A DNA stretch of 64,000 nt from Alcanivorax sp. S6407 (GTDB lineage Bacteria; Pseudomonadota; Gammaproteobacteria; Pseudomonadales; Alcanivoracaceae). The notes under the pieces were generated by a model. It saw only the letters and a program-made list of their open reading frames with translations, did not search any database and was not told where the DNA came from. Position 1 is the first letter of the stretch. Each line of letters starts with the position of its first letter. A program made the translations under genes and the position numbers. Shown piece after piece: positions 52,677 through 61,760 of the stretch. The DNA is taken from the NCBI RefSeq assembly GCF_023016115.1, contig NZ_JALKBH010000002.1, forward strand, positions 1 through 64,000. The letters are read 5' to 3'.

Positions 52677-53577
52677 CGTAGCCGAGGGAACGCAGGGCAC
52701 GGGCATCATCGGACCAGCCCGCCTTGATCTTTACCCACAGGTTGAGCATCACCCGCCGATCGATCAGGCGTTCAATATCTTCCCGGGCCTGGGTACCGAT
52801 CTGCTTGATACGCTCGCCCTTGTCACCGATGAGAATCTTCTTCTGGCCACGACGCTCCACCAGAATGGCGGCAGAAATCTCGGTGACTCGCGGGCCATCC
52901 TCCCACAGTTCCACTTCCACGCTGACTTGATGCGGTACTTCCTGACCGAGCTGGCGCACTACCTTTTCACGGATGATCTCGGCGGCCATGAATCGCAAAC
53001 TACGATCAGTGAGCTGATCCTCGTCGTACCAGAAATCCCCTTCCGGCAAGCGCTCAACCAAGGCTTTTTCCAGTTGCTCCAGGTTCTGTTCCTTCAGGGC
53101 GGACACCGGGATGACCGCATCAAACGGGTAACGCTCACTGAGACTTTCGATGTACGGCAACAACTCGGCCTTGTCGTCCAGGTTATCCACCTTGTTGATA
53201 ATCAGCAGCACCGGCACATCCGGCGTTTTCGGCAACAGAGACAGCACATGCTCGTCACCGGGCGTCCATTTCAGCCCGTCCACCATCATGCACACCACAT
53301 CCACACCGCTGAGCGTGGACACCGCGGCATCGTTCATGGCGCGATTCAAGGCCCGCTCCTGCCCGGTATGGATCCCCGGAGTATCGGCAAACACGATCTG
53401 GAAATTGTCCCTGGTATGAATCCCGTGGATACGATGTCGGGTGGTCTGCGGCTTGCGTGAGGTAATGCTGACCTTCTGCCCGATCAGGTGATTCATCAGC
53501 GTCGACTTGCCTACATTGGGCCGGCCAACAATGGAAACCATGCCACAACGCGTGGTGGTATCGGCGTGATCAGTCAT
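52663..53577 (-). CDS. era: GTPase Era
   Basis: Era is an essential GTPase in 30S ribosome maturation. The 304-residue protein has G1 GRPNVGKST, G3 DTPGIH, G4 NKVD and a C-terminal KH domain with GxKGxxIKxIG (GDKGERIKQIG). The start ATG at 53577 overlaps the rnc end by 8 bases; an open frame to 53652 lies within rnc. It is part of the lepB-rnc-era-recO series. Confidence 0.97.
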   Translation of the reverse strand: MTDHADTTTRCGMVSIVGRPNVGKSTLMNHLIGQKVSITSRKPQTTRHRIHGIHTRDNFQIVFADTPGIHTGQERALNRAMNDAAVSTLSGVDVVCMMVDGLKWTPGDEHVLSLLPKTPDVPVLLIINKVDNLDDKAELLPYIESLSERYPFDAVIPVSALKEQNLEQLEKALVERLPEGDFWYDEDQLTDRSLRFMAAEIIREKVVRQLGQEVPHQVSVEVELWEDGPRVTEISAAILVERRGQKKILIGDKGERIKQIGTQAREDIERLIDRRVMLNLWVKIKAGWSDDARALRSLGYDEPH

Positions 53578-54256
53578 ACTGCTGCTCCAGCCAGCCCAGC
53601 GCCTGGGCCGCCGCCTGCTGTTCTGCCTTGCGACGACTGCCGCCCTGGGCAATAAAGGTTTGCTGCATCTGCTCCAGCTCGCAGGTCACATCAAAGGTCT
53701 GCTTGGGAGCCAGCCCCTCGACGTTGGTGACCTGATACACAGGCAGTTCGAATTTACGCGCCTGCAGCCATTCCTGCAGACGGGTCTTGGCATCTTTCTG
53801 GGCACTCTGGGGCGTAATGGCTTCCAGCCGCTCGGCGAACCAGGACAACACCACCTGACGGCAGGCATCTTCCCCGCCATCCAGCAGCATGGCACCAATG
53901 ATCGCCTCCAGGGCATCCGCCAGAATGGAGTCGCGGCGGTAGCCACCACTTTTCAGTTCACCTCCACCAAGCAGAAGATGTTCGCCGAGGCCCAGCTCCC
54001 GGCCCACCTGGGCAAGGGTCTGGCCGCGCACCAGGGAGGCGCGCATGCGGGTCAGTTGCCCTTCTGCGGCATCAGGAAACTGTTCAAACAGGGCCACAGA
54101 AATAATCTGCCCGAGCTGGGCATCACCGAGAAACTCGAGACGCTCGTAGTTACGGTGGCGGCTGACACTGCGATGGGTCAACGCCAGTGCCAGCAAGGCT
54201 TCATCATTGAACTGATACCCCAGCCGGGGCATCAGGCGGTCCAGGTTCTGGGTCAC
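53570..54256 (-). CDS. rnc: Ribonuclease III
   Basis: RNase III cleaves double-stranded RNA, including rRNA precursors and long hairpins in mRNA. The 228-residue enzyme has the signature ERLEFLGDAQLG, the second acidic site DALEAIIGAMLLDGG, and a C-terminal dsRNA-binding domain from about 155 (DAKTRLQEWLQ; GGSRRKAEQQAAAQAL). Its start overlaps the DUF4845 stop by 4 bases. The heptad-arm hairpins in this genome would be possible substrates if transcribed. Confidence 0.97.
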   Translation of the reverse strand: MTQNLDRLMPRLGYQFNDEALLALALTHRSVSRHRNYERLEFLGDAQLGQIISVALFEQFPDAAEGQLTRMRASLVRGQTLAQVGRELGLGEHLLLGGGELKSGGYRRDSILADALEAIIGAMLLDGGEDACRQVVLSWFAERLEAITPQSAQKDAKTRLQEWLQARKFELPVYQVTNVEGLAPKQTFDVTCELEQMQQTFIAQGGSRRKAEQQAAAQALGWLEQQYD

Positions 54257-54633
54257 TGGCGCACGTCTTTACTGAACTCTTCCTTGAACGTCATGATGAT
54301 ACTGACGTTATAGAACATGGGCTCGCGGACTTCGTAATCAATCGACGCCTTAACGACGGGCCCTTCTTTCACAATTACAACATCATCAGGCGTGATCACC
54401 TTGACCTGATTCACCAGAAACCGCTTGGCGATAGCAGCTCTGATCTCATTAGGAGACATCATGGCAGCCTTATTATCCTGAAGCGTCGTTCTTAATGTCG
54501 TCGCCACCGTGTTGTATTCCATGTACGCCGGAACCATTCGGAATGCGGCCGTCCCCAGGATCACCACCACAATCAGAACCACCATCCAGCTGATCAGGGA
54601 AAGTCCACGTTGCCGAGAGGGCATTGTCATCAT
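54253..54633 (-). CDS. DUF4845 domain membrane protein
   Basis: This 126-residue protein has a short basic N terminus (PSRQRGLSLI), one membrane helix (SWMVVLIVVVILGTAAFRMV) and an extracytoplasmic domain. The family is found between lepB and rnc in Pseudomonas-like genomes; its function is unknown. The pilin-like N terminus lacks the usual Glu5 pattern. GGAGG precedes the ATG. Confidence 0.88.
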   Translation of the reverse strand: MMTMPSRQRGLSLISWMVVLIVVVILGTAAFRMVPAYMEYNTVATTLRTTLQDNKAAMMSPNEIRAAIAKRFLVNQVKVITPDDVVIVKEGPVVKASIDYEVREPMFYNVSIIMTFKEEFSKDVRQ

Positions 54634-54634
54634 T

Positions 54635-55426
54635 TTAGTTCGCCTCCACCTTGTCTATGGCGCCATTTCGGGAAAAGCTGGGTACAGAGAAGATCGGCTT
54701 CCAATGCATCCAGATCAGGAAGGCTTCCCCCATCACCAGCTCATCAGGGACTATACCCCAAACCCGGCTGTCATTACTGTTGTCGCGGTTATCCCCCATC
54801 ACAAAGAAGGCATTCTCCGGTACCGTCCATTCCCCTTCCACATTCATGTTAGAGACTTTCTTGCCGGTAAACGGATTGATCTTGCCTTCCTGCCAGATGA
54901 AGTGATCCACCTCGCCCAGGGTTTCAATATACTCGGATTGCCAGTAACGGCCATTATCCACTTCACGGACCACGTTGCGTGATACCAGCTCACCATTGAT
55001 GAACAGGCGATTGTCGCGGAACTTGATCTCGTCTCCCGGCAGACCCACTACCCGCTTGATGAAGTTCTGATTGCGGTTCTCGGGGAACTTGAACACCATC
55101 ACGTCGCCCCGCTCCGGCTGGCCGGTTTCGATGATCTTGGTGTTGGTCACCGGCAGGCGCAGGCCATAAGCAAACTTGTTGACCAGAATGAAGTCATTGA
55201 CCTGCAGGGTGGGCAACATGGAGCCAGAAGGAATAGTGAAGGGCTCGACGATGAACGAACGAATCACCAGCACCACAAAAAACACCGAGATCAGCGAGTT
55301 GGAGGTTTCCACCGCACTGCCCAGCGGGCCGCCCTTCTGCTTCAGCTTCAGGGCCCGGTCCAGACACCACACCACCACCGTGACAAGCAGCGCCAGGGAA
55401 AGCCAGAAGCCAATATCAATATCCAT
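54635..55426 (-). CDS. lepB: Signal peptidase I
   Basis: LepB removes signal peptides of Sec and Tat substrates at the outer face of the inner membrane. The 263-residue enzyme has two N-terminal helices (WLSLALLVTVVVWCL; LISVFFVVLVIRSF). It has nucleophile Ser69 in IPSGSMLPTL, the base Lys in FIKRVVGLPGD and the C-terminal box GDNRDNSNDSRVWG. The ATG at 55426 overlaps the lepA TGA by one base. Confidence 0.96.
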   Translation of the reverse strand: MDIDIGFWLSLALLVTVVVWCLDRALKLKQKGGPLGSAVETSNSLISVFFVVLVIRSFIVEPFTIPSGSMLPTLQVNDFILVNKFAYGLRLPVTNTKIIETGQPERGDVMVFKFPENRNQNFIKRVVGLPGDEIKFRDNRLFINGELVSRNVVREVDNGRYWQSEYIETLGEVDHFIWQEGKINPFTGKKVSNMNVEGEWTVPENAFFVMGDNRDNSNDSRVWGIVPDELVMGEAFLIWMHWKPIFSVPSFSRNGAIDKVEAN

Positions 55427-57225
55427 CAATCATCCACCTTGAGCACAGCAAGGAAGGCTTCCTGGGGAATTTCCACGTTACCCACCTGCTTCATCCGTTT
55501 TTTACCTTCTTTCTGCTTCTGGAGCAGTTTCTTCTTACGGGAAACGTCACCGCCATAACATTTCGCGGTCACGTTCTTGCGCAGTGCTTTCACGGTCTGG
55601 CGGGCGATAATCTTGCTGCCAATGGCGGCCTGAATGGCCACATCGAACATCTGCCGCGGCACCAGTTCTTTCATCTTCTCGCACAGGGCGCGGCCTCGGT
55701 ATGCGGACTGATCCATATGGCAGATCATGGCAAGAGCATCGACCTTGTCGCCATTGATCAGCACATCTACCCGCACCAGCTTGGTGGCCTCGAAACGCTC
55801 GAAGGCATAATCCATGGAGGCAAAGCCACGACTCACGGACTTGATGCGATCAAAGAAATCCAGCACCACTTCCGCCATGGGAATGTCGTATGTCAGCGCT
55901 ACCTGCTTGCCCAGATACTGCATATTGATCTGGGTACCGCGACGTTCCACGCACAGGGTAATCACATTGCCCACATACTCCTGGGGCACCAGGATATTCA
56001 CGCGGGCGATGGGCTCACGGAACTCCTCAATCTTGTTGCCCTCAGGCAGTTTGGAAGGGTTATCCACGTAGAGGGTTTCGCCATCGGACAGCAACAGCTC
56101 ATACACCACAGTGGGCGCCGTAGTGATCAGATCCAGATCGTATTCCCGCTCAAGGCGTTCCTGGATGATCTCCATGTGCAGCATGCCCAGGAAACCCACC
56201 CGGAAACCGAAGCCCAGGGCATCGGAGGTTTCCGGCTCGTAGAACAGGGATGCATCGTTCAGGGTCAGCTTGGCCAGTGCATCGCGGAAGTCTTCGTAAT
56301 CATCCGCACTGACCGGGAACATACCCGCATAGACCTGTGGCTTGACCTTCTTGAAGCCCGGCAGCGCAGGCACATCAGGGGTCTTGGAAAGCGTCAGGGT
56401 ATCGCCCACCGGCGCACCGTGAATATCCTTGATGCTGCCACTCACCCAGCCCACTTCGCCGGCTTCCAGCTGTTTGGTTTCGGTACGCTTGGGAGTAAAG
56501 ATGCCAAGCTGGTCGACCACATGGGTCTGCCCGGTGGATTTCACCAGAATCTTGTCGCCCTTCTTGAGCACCCCATGCTTTACCCGCACCAGGGAAATCA
56601 CGCCAAGATAATTATCGAACCAGGAATCAATGATCAGTGCCTGCAGCTCGGATTCGCGATTGCCTTCGGGAGAAGGGATGCGCTCCACCAGCTGCTCCAG
56701 CAGATCATCAATCCCCACCCCGGTCTTGGCAGACACCCGGCAGGCATCATGGGCGTCCAGACCGATGATCTCTTCGATCTCGTTGATCACCATATCCGGC
56801 TCGGCCTGGGGGAGATCGATCTTGTTCAGTACCGGCAGCACCTCAAGATCCTGCTCGATAGCGGTATAGCAGTTGGCCACGGACTGGGCTTCCACGCCCT
56901 GGGCCGCGTCCACCACGAGCAGAGCCCCCTCACAGGCTGACAGGGAACGGGACACCTCGTAGGAGAAGTCCACGTGTCCGGGTGTATCAATGAAATTCAG
57001 CTGGTAGGTTTCACCATCACGGGCCTTGTAGTAGAGCGTGACGCTCTGCGCCTTGATGGTAATGCCTCGCTCCCGCTCCAGCTCCATGGAATCCAGCACC
57101 TGCTCCTTGAGCTCCCGCTCGGAGAGGCCACCACAGACCTGGATAAACCGGTCCGCCAGAGTGGATTTGCCATGATCGATATGAGCGATGATGGAGAAGT
57201 TGCGAATATTCGAAATGTCAGTCAT
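55426..57225 (-). CDS. lepA: Elongation factor 4 (LepA)
   Basis: LepA is a ribosome-binding GTPase that affects initiation and back-translocation. The 599-residue protein has G1 [10 protein letters not shown]3 DTPGHVDF, G4 NKIDLP, EF-G-like domains and the LepA-specific C-terminal domain with [29 protein letters not shown]. The ATG at 57225 starts [10 protein letters not shown]. There is a 182-bp gap to mucD with no clear terminator, so its promoter is probably there. Confidence 0.97.
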   Translation of the reverse strand: MTDISNIRNFSIIAHIDHGKSTLADRFIQVCGGLSERELKEQVLDSMELERERGITIKAQSVTLYYKARDGETYQLNFIDTPGHVDFSYEVSRSLSACEGALLVVDAAQGVEAQSVANCYTAIEQDLEVLPVLNKIDLPQAEPDMVINEIEEIIGLDAHDACRVSAKTGVGIDDLLEQLVERIPSPEGNRESELQALIIDSWFDNYLGVISLVRVKHGVLKKGDKILVKSTGQTHVVDQLGIFTPKRTETKQLEAGEVGWVSGSIKDIHGAPVGDTLTLSKTPDVPALPGFKKVKPQVYAGMFPVSADDYEDFRDALAKLTLNDASLFYEPETSDALGFGFRVGFLGMLHMEIIQERLEREYDLDLITTAPTVVYELLLSDGETLYVDNPSKLPEGNKIEEFREPIARVNILVPQEYVGNVITLCVERRGTQINMQYLGKQVALTYDIPMAEVVLDFFDRIKSVSRGFASMDYAFERFEATKLVRVDVLINGDKVDALAMICHMDQSAYRGRALCEKMKELVPRQMFDVAIQAAIGSKIIARQTVKALRKNVTAKCYGGDVSRKKKLLQKQKEGKKRMKQVGNVEIPQEAFLAVLKVDD

Positions 57226-57407
57226 AGGGCCTGTAAACAATCAGTGGCTGCCGCTGCGGCCCGCAATAAAGGGGCCGCGTACCACCGGACCACCGGTAGC
57301 ACCGAAAAATCAGAAAACGGCACACAAGGGCCGCGATTCTAGCGGATAACGGGGGGCAGTTGCACGGCGCAGCCGCACCGCACCGTGAAATAATGCCCCC
57401 TCGCGCC

Positions 57408-58841
57408 CTATTTCAGCTTGAGCGCCAGGAATCGCGGGTTACCATCGCGGTTGACAAGCGCCGCCACCGTGCCGGATTCCGGCAGATCCGCCACCGCTTC
57501 GGCAAAGGTTTCCGGGCTCGTCATGGGGACATTGTTCAGGGTCACCAGCACGTCACCGGCTGCCAGCCCGGCCTGACGGGCCGGTCCGTCCTTCACTTCG
57601 GTAATCACCACCCCTGCCTTGATGTCCAGGCGCGCCAGCTCGGCTTCGGAAGCAGCACGAACCTGCACACCCAGCGCATCAGCACCCTCCCCGGGGGCTA
57701 CGCCGCCACGCATGGCAAGGGCTGGATCATCCGGCAGCAAACCAATGGTCACGGTCAACGTCTGCTTGTCGCCATCACGGACCACAGTCAGCTCGGCGTC
57801 CTCACCCGGTTTGACCAGCCCCACCCAGCGGGGCAACTCTGAAGACCGGTAGATCGGCTCATCATTGAAACGGGTAATGATATCTCCCGGCTGCACTCCG
57901 GCCTCTTCCGCCGGCGATCCTTTCAGCACCTGGGAGACCAGCGCACCGCGAGGCTGATCGAGCCCGAAGGACTCTGCCAGATCACGATCCACCTCCTGAA
58001 TCAGAACCCCCAGCCAACCACGGCTGACCTTGCCGTGCTCCTTGATCTGGGAGACCACATCCATGGCCATGTCGATAGGGATGGCAAAACTCACCCCCAT
58101 GTAACCACCGGAGCGACTGAAAATCTGGGAATTGATGCCGACCACTTCACCACGAAGATTGAACAGCGGACCACCACTGTTACCGGGATTGATAGCCACA
58201 TCGGTCTGGATGAAAGGCACATAGCTGTCGCTGGGCAGACTTCGCCCCTTGGCGCTGACAATCCCGGCAGTAACGCTGCTATCGAAACCAAACGGCGCGC
58301 CGATGGCCAACACCCACTCGCCCACCTTGAGGCTGGCTGAGGAACCGATATCCGCCACCGGCAGATTCTCAGCTTCCACTTTCAGCAAAGCGATGTCGCT
58401 CTGCTCGTCAGCCCCGATCAGCTCAGCCTTGAGCTCCCGGCGGTCCTGCAATCGCACCATGATTTCATCGGCTTCTGCCACCACATGATTGTTGGTAAGG
58501 ACATAACCATCAGAGGAAATCAGGAAACCGGAGCCCAGCGAACGGGCTTCCCGCTCCTGCGGCATGGACGGGGCGCCGTCACCACCAAACTGCTCGAAGA
58601 AACGGCGGAAAAATTCCGGGATTTGCTCCATCTGCCCCTGCAGATCCTCCTGGTCCTGATGGGTCACCGTGCTGATGTTCACCACAGCAGGGCCTTCCTT
58701 CTCCACCAGAAGGGTAAAGTCAGGAAGACCTGTCACCAGCGGCTCAGCAGGCTCCGGTGAAGAGGAGGAATCGGAGCAGCCCGCCATCAAACCGATTACC
58801 ACCATCAGCCAGAACGCAGCAACGGGTTGCAATCTTGCCAT
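57408..58841 (-). CDS. mucD: DegP/MucD-type periplasmic serine protease, predicted lipoprotein
   Basis: This 477-residue Do-family protease degrades misfolded envelope proteins and dampens the AlgU response. The trypsin-like domain has His in LTNNHVV, Asp in SDIALLK and Ser in NPGNSGGPLF. Two PDZ domains follow (from about 280 and 390). The N terminus is a lipobox LMAGC with Cys22 followed by Ser-Asp, so the protein is predicted to be lipid-anchored rather than soluble. AAGGAGATCTCC precedes the ATG. It is in the algU-mucA-mucB-rseC-mucD order known from Pseudomonas. Confidence 0.95.
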   Translation of the reverse strand: MARLQPVAAFWLMVVIGLMAGCSDSSSSPEPAEPLVTGLPDFTLLVEKEGPAVVNISTVTHQDQEDLQGQMEQIPEFFRRFFEQFGGDGAPSMPQEREARSLGSGFLISSDGYVLTNNHVVAEADEIMVRLQDRRELKAELIGADEQSDIALLKVEAENLPVADIGSSASLKVGEWVLAIGAPFGFDSSVTAGIVSAKGRSLPSDSYVPFIQTDVAINPGNSGGPLFNLRGEVVGINSQIFSRSGGYMGVSFAIPIDMAMDVVSQIKEHGKVSRGWLGVLIQEVDRDLAESFGLDQPRGALVSQVLKGSPAEEAGVQPGDIITRFNDEPIYRSSELPRWVGLVKPGEDAELTVVRDGDKQTLTVTIGLLPDDPALAMRGGVAPGEGADALGVQVRAASEAELARLDIKAGVVITEVKDGPARQAGLAAGDVLVTLNNVPMTSPETFAEAVADLPESGTVAALVNRDGNPRFLALKLK

Positions 58842-58852
58842 GGAGATCTCCT

Positions 58853-59332
58853 TTATTTTTTTGCGGGTTGGACCTGAATCACCTGACAGCCATCATCCCC
58901 TGATGGCACCAAGGCAGGTTGATAAGCCTGATTATGGCCAGTTCGACGGCTCAAGACACGATTAATCACGAAGCCCGCCAACAAGCCGCCCATGCCGAAC
59001 ACGGCAGAGGCATCAAAAGCAGTAATGGGAAGCGATGCTCCAACCAGCGCGCCGAGGAAGAGTAATAACAGGGGCAGACCATAGACCCACAGCGCGCCGC
59101 GCATCAGGGCACCTTCCGGCAGGGCCAGGGTGACGGTGTCACCCACCTGATAATCGGCTGCAGCAGTCACCGGTACACGCAGGCGGGCACGCTGCCCGGA
59201 TTGTTGCTGATTGATCATGTGGTGACCACAAGCCGACTTTGCCTTGCAGGCACCGCAGGTTGAAGCACGCACGGTCTCAACCCAGACAGAGTCTGCTGTC
59301 ACCGCAACCACAACCCCCTGCTCATGGAGCAT
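58853..59332 (-). CDS. rseC: SoxR-reducing / RseC (MucC) family protein
   Basis: RseC is a 159-residue inner-membrane protein with an N-terminal cytoplasmic part carrying cysteines in RASTCGACKAKSACG, a beta segment, then two helices (ALWVYGLPLLLLFLGALVGA; AVFGMGGLLAGFVINRVL). RseC/MucC adjusts sigma-E activity and, in Rsx systems, SoxR reduction. The start overlaps the mucB stop by one base. Confidence 0.92.
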   Translation of the reverse strand: MLHEQGVVVAVTADSVWVETVRASTCGACKAKSACGHHMINQQQSGQRARLRVPVTAAADYQVGDTVTLALPEGALMRGALWVYGLPLLLLFLGALVGASLPITAFDASAVFGMGGLLAGFVINRVLSRRTGHNQAYQPALVPSGDDGCQVIQVQPAKK

Positions 59333-60297
59333 CAGTGCCCGGCGTCCCTGACACTGACCCCCTGAATGACACGCTCAGCGGTAGACTGGGGAACCTCCCC
59401 CACCAGCGTAATAAGGTAGCTGCCAGCAGGCGCTTTCAGCAGGCGACTGACCGCCACTGTGGGCCCTACCCGACTGACACCTTCCTCAATATCGCCCTGC
59501 CCAACGGTTTCCACGAACACCGTGAACGCAGCCAGTCCATCCGAGTAGCCTTGGGCGGCCACTGGCAGACGCTTGCCATCGCCACTGCGCCAGTCCGGAT
59601 CAGCGGCCTCGAAACCGGCGGGCAACCAGTCGGTGTCCACCTGCATGCTATTGGGCACCTGATCACGGGACACCGGTTGCAATTCGCTCTCACGAACAGC
59701 ATCAGGCAGATCAAAATCCGCCACGGTCAGGCCAGGAGACAGATCGAGGCTGACAAATTCCACTCTTTCCAGGGCAACACCACTGCCATCCACGACTTCA
59801 GACTTGAGCAACAGGTGAGAGTCGTGATCCAGCCACAGACGATAGCCATAGCGGTGAGTATCCAGCGGCGCCACCCTTAATCGGGTTGCAGTGCGTCCAG
59901 CCACACGACCGTCGCCATCCACCAGAATGTTGTACTGGTCAGGCACATCCTCTGCCAGCCGCTGGGCCAAAGCCATCGGCCCCCCCTGATCCTTCTGCAG
60001 CCGGGTCAGGCTGCGATCCGAATGAACACAGATGACCTCATCGCCACGGCGAAGCACTTCCACGAGGCGACCATCAAGGTGGGTAAGTCGTTGATATTGC
60101 TTGCCATCGAAAATCGCATGGCTCACTTCCATGGTGCTCACCTCCGCCCCGAACTGGTAGAGGAAGCGACCACTGTATTCAAGAGAAAGATTGGCCTGGG
60201 ACATGGCCTGAAGCTGGGCATGCGCTGGCGGGACTTCCGCCAGCGCTGACACCGGGGCAAGAAGGGTCAGGGAAAGGGCGAGAACAGGCAACTTCAT
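59332..60297 (-). CDS. mucB: Sigma-E regulatory protein MucB/RseB
   Basis: This is a 321-residue periplasmic protein with signal peptide 1-20 (ALA|EVPPAH). It binds the anti-sigma factor MucA and protects it from regulated proteolysis until lipid or lipoprotein signals release it. The LolA-like first domain (YSGRFLYQFGAEVSTMEV through YGYRLWLDHDSHLLLKSEVVD) and smaller second domain are present. It lies 3 bases after the mucA stop. Confidence 0.94.
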   Translation of the reverse strand: MKLPVLALSLTLLAPVSALAEVPPAHAQLQAMSQANLSLEYSGRFLYQFGAEVSTMEVSHAIFDGKQYQRLTHLDGRLVEVLRRGDEVICVHSDRSLTRLQKDQGGPMALAQRLAEDVPDQYNILVDGDGRVAGRTATRLRVAPLDTHRYGYRLWLDHDSHLLLKSEVVDGSGVALERVEFVSLDLSPGLTVADFDLPDAVRESELQPVSRDQVPNSMQVDTDWLPAGFEAADPDWRSGDGKRLPVAAQGYSDGLAAFTVFVETVGQGDIEEGVSRVGPTVAVSRLLKAPAGSYLITLVGEVPQSTAERVIQGVSVRDAGH

Positions 60298-60300
60298 CCG

Positions 60301-60873
60301 TTACTTGGCTCCACTACGCGCATCCATACTTACCAGGCGTGCCAGAGGCATCATCCCCTGACCACTGTTACGCGCGGCAAAGTCACTGTGGCGCAACAAC
60401 ATCTCGTTGACCCGCGGTGAAGCCGATACCTGGGCGGTCATCGCCGCCGGGGTTGCCGCAAACGACTGGGATACCAGGGACGCCTCGGCAAAGGGGCGAG
60501 TCAGACGAGTGTCCTGTGCTGCCGCCAGCGCGGGAGCCGCCTCACCGGCACCGGAAAGGTTGCCCTCCCAGGTCTGCCAGCCAACCACTGTGGCTGCTGC
60601 CACCGACGCCGCCACCGCAAGACGCGCCATTCCGCCCAACCAGGCTGGACGTCTGCCCTGCGCACCTTCGGCGGCCAGAGCAGCAGACAAACCGGCATTG
60701 AAATCTTTCGGCACGGCCGTGGAAGCGTGTCCGTGCATCACATCCCGGGCCAGCTGCCAGCGAGACAGCGTATCCAGTTCTGCATCGTCCACATCACGCA
60801 TCACCCGGCGGGTTTCCAGCTCACTGGTTTCCCCGTCGAGGAAGGCAGACAATGTTTCCAAATCCCTGTTCAT
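60301..60873 (-). CDS. mucA: Anti-sigma factor MucA/RseA
   Basis: MucA is a 190-residue inner-membrane anti-sigma factor that holds AlgU inactive. Its N-terminal cytoplasmic sigma-binding domain (MNRDLETLSAFLDGETSELE) is followed by one helix (about 82-100, RLAVAASVAAATVVGW) and a periplasmic domain with NEMLLRHSDFA that binds MucB. The ATG at 60873 is the real start; the open frame to 60930 overlaps algU. It lies 4 bases after the algU stop. Confidence 0.94.
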   Translation of the reverse strand: MNRDLETLSAFLDGETSELETRRVMRDVDDAELDTLSRWQLARDVMHGHASTAVPKDFNAGLSAALAAEGAQGRRPAWLGGMARLAVAASVAAATVVGWQTWEGNLSGAGEAAPALAAAQDTRLTRPFAEASLVSQSFAATPAAMTAQVSASPRVNEMLLRHSDFAARNSGQGMMPLARLVSMDARSGAK

Positions 60874-60877
60874 AGAC

Positions 60878-61462
60878 TCACCCTTTATCGCCTCGCTGTG
60901 TGCCCAGTAGCGGGCGAACAGCCGTATCAATCGCTTCCCTTGCCCGGAAGATGCGCGAACGCACCGTGCCCACCGGACAGTCCATCACTTCCGCAATGTC
61001 TTCATAGCTGAGCCCCTCGAATTCACGCAGGGTCACAGCAGTTTTCAGTTCCTGGGGCAGCTCCTCGATAGCCGAGTGAATCACTGCCTCCAGTTCTTCT
61101 GACAACACCATGGACTCCGGGGTTCCAATTTCATGCAGCATTTCTGCCCCGGCATACTGTTCCGCCTCGGCGGCATCCAGGTCCGAACGGGGTGGCCGCC
61201 GACCGGCCGCCACCAAATGGTTCTTGGCGGTATTCACCGCGATGCGATAAAGCCAGGTGTAAAAGGCGCTATCCCCACGAAAACGGGGCAACGCACGCCA
61301 GGCTTTGATAAAGGCTTCCTGGGCCACATCCTGTACTTCGTCCGGGTCGCGTACGTAGCGACTGATCAGCGCGAAGATCCGCTGCTGATACTTGCGCACC
61401 AACACCTCAAAGGCGCGCTGGTCGCCGGATTTGGCCTTCTTCACCAACTGTTCGTCTGACAC
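60878..61462 (-). CDS. algU: RNA polymerase sigma-E factor AlgU/RpoE
   Basis: This is an ECF sigma factor (194 residues) that drives the envelope-stress regulon. Region 2 reads DVAQEAFIKAWRALPRFRGD and FYTWLYRIAVNTAKNHL; region 4 reads FEGLSYEDIAEVMDCPVGTV and RSRIFRAREAI. I chose GTG at 61462 (VSDEQLVKKAKSGDQRAFE), which matches the family start; a G-rich run upstream may serve as ribosome-binding site. I searched the upstream gap for an AlgU-type promoter (GAACTT-N16-TCTGA) and found no clear match. Confidence 0.96.
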   Translation of the reverse strand: MSDEQLVKKAKSGDQRAFEVLVRKYQQRIFALISRYVRDPDEVQDVAQEAFIKAWRALPRFRGDSAFYTWLYRIAVNTAKNHLVAAGRRPPRSDLDAAEAEQYAGAEMLHEIGTPESMVLSEELEAVIHSAIEELPQELKTAVTLREFEGLSYEDIAEVMDCPVGTVRSRIFRAREAIDTAVRPLLGTQRGDKG

Positions 61463-61719
61463 CGATCCCCCGGATCCTTCGCGAAATGCGTGAGTCTGTG
61501 GACGGCCGGTTCCCCGACCCTTTAAACACGCCATTGTAGCAGGTGTTATCTGGACGGCCACTTTTCAGACGTTGGAGGCCGTTGATTTAGCAAGCTTTTC
61601 ACATTGCCTGCACAATTGTTGGGGTTTCTGACCCTGGGTAGAGAAGAGAGTTCCGCACTCACAGGCAGATAATCGCGTCAGCCACCATTTCGTCATTTAG
61701 TCGTCACCCGGTTCACCGC

Positions 61720-61725
61720 TATACT
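61720..61725 (+). promoter_or_regulatory. Candidate -10 box for nadB
   Basis: TATACT lies 36 bases before the nadB ATG in the 298-bp divergent gap between algU and nadB. The -35 region (around 61697-61702, TTAGTC) is weak, so the call is tentative. Confidence 0.35.
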
Positions 61726-61760
61726 GGCGCCGTTTTCAGGCCATTCACACAGGACACCCC

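Noticed and set aside
53570-54256. RNase III signature with Ala in place of the usual Ser (ERLEFLGDAQL)
   Set aside because: Ala at this place is, to my knowledge, common in related genomes and the catalytic acids are present, so I do not treat it as unusual.
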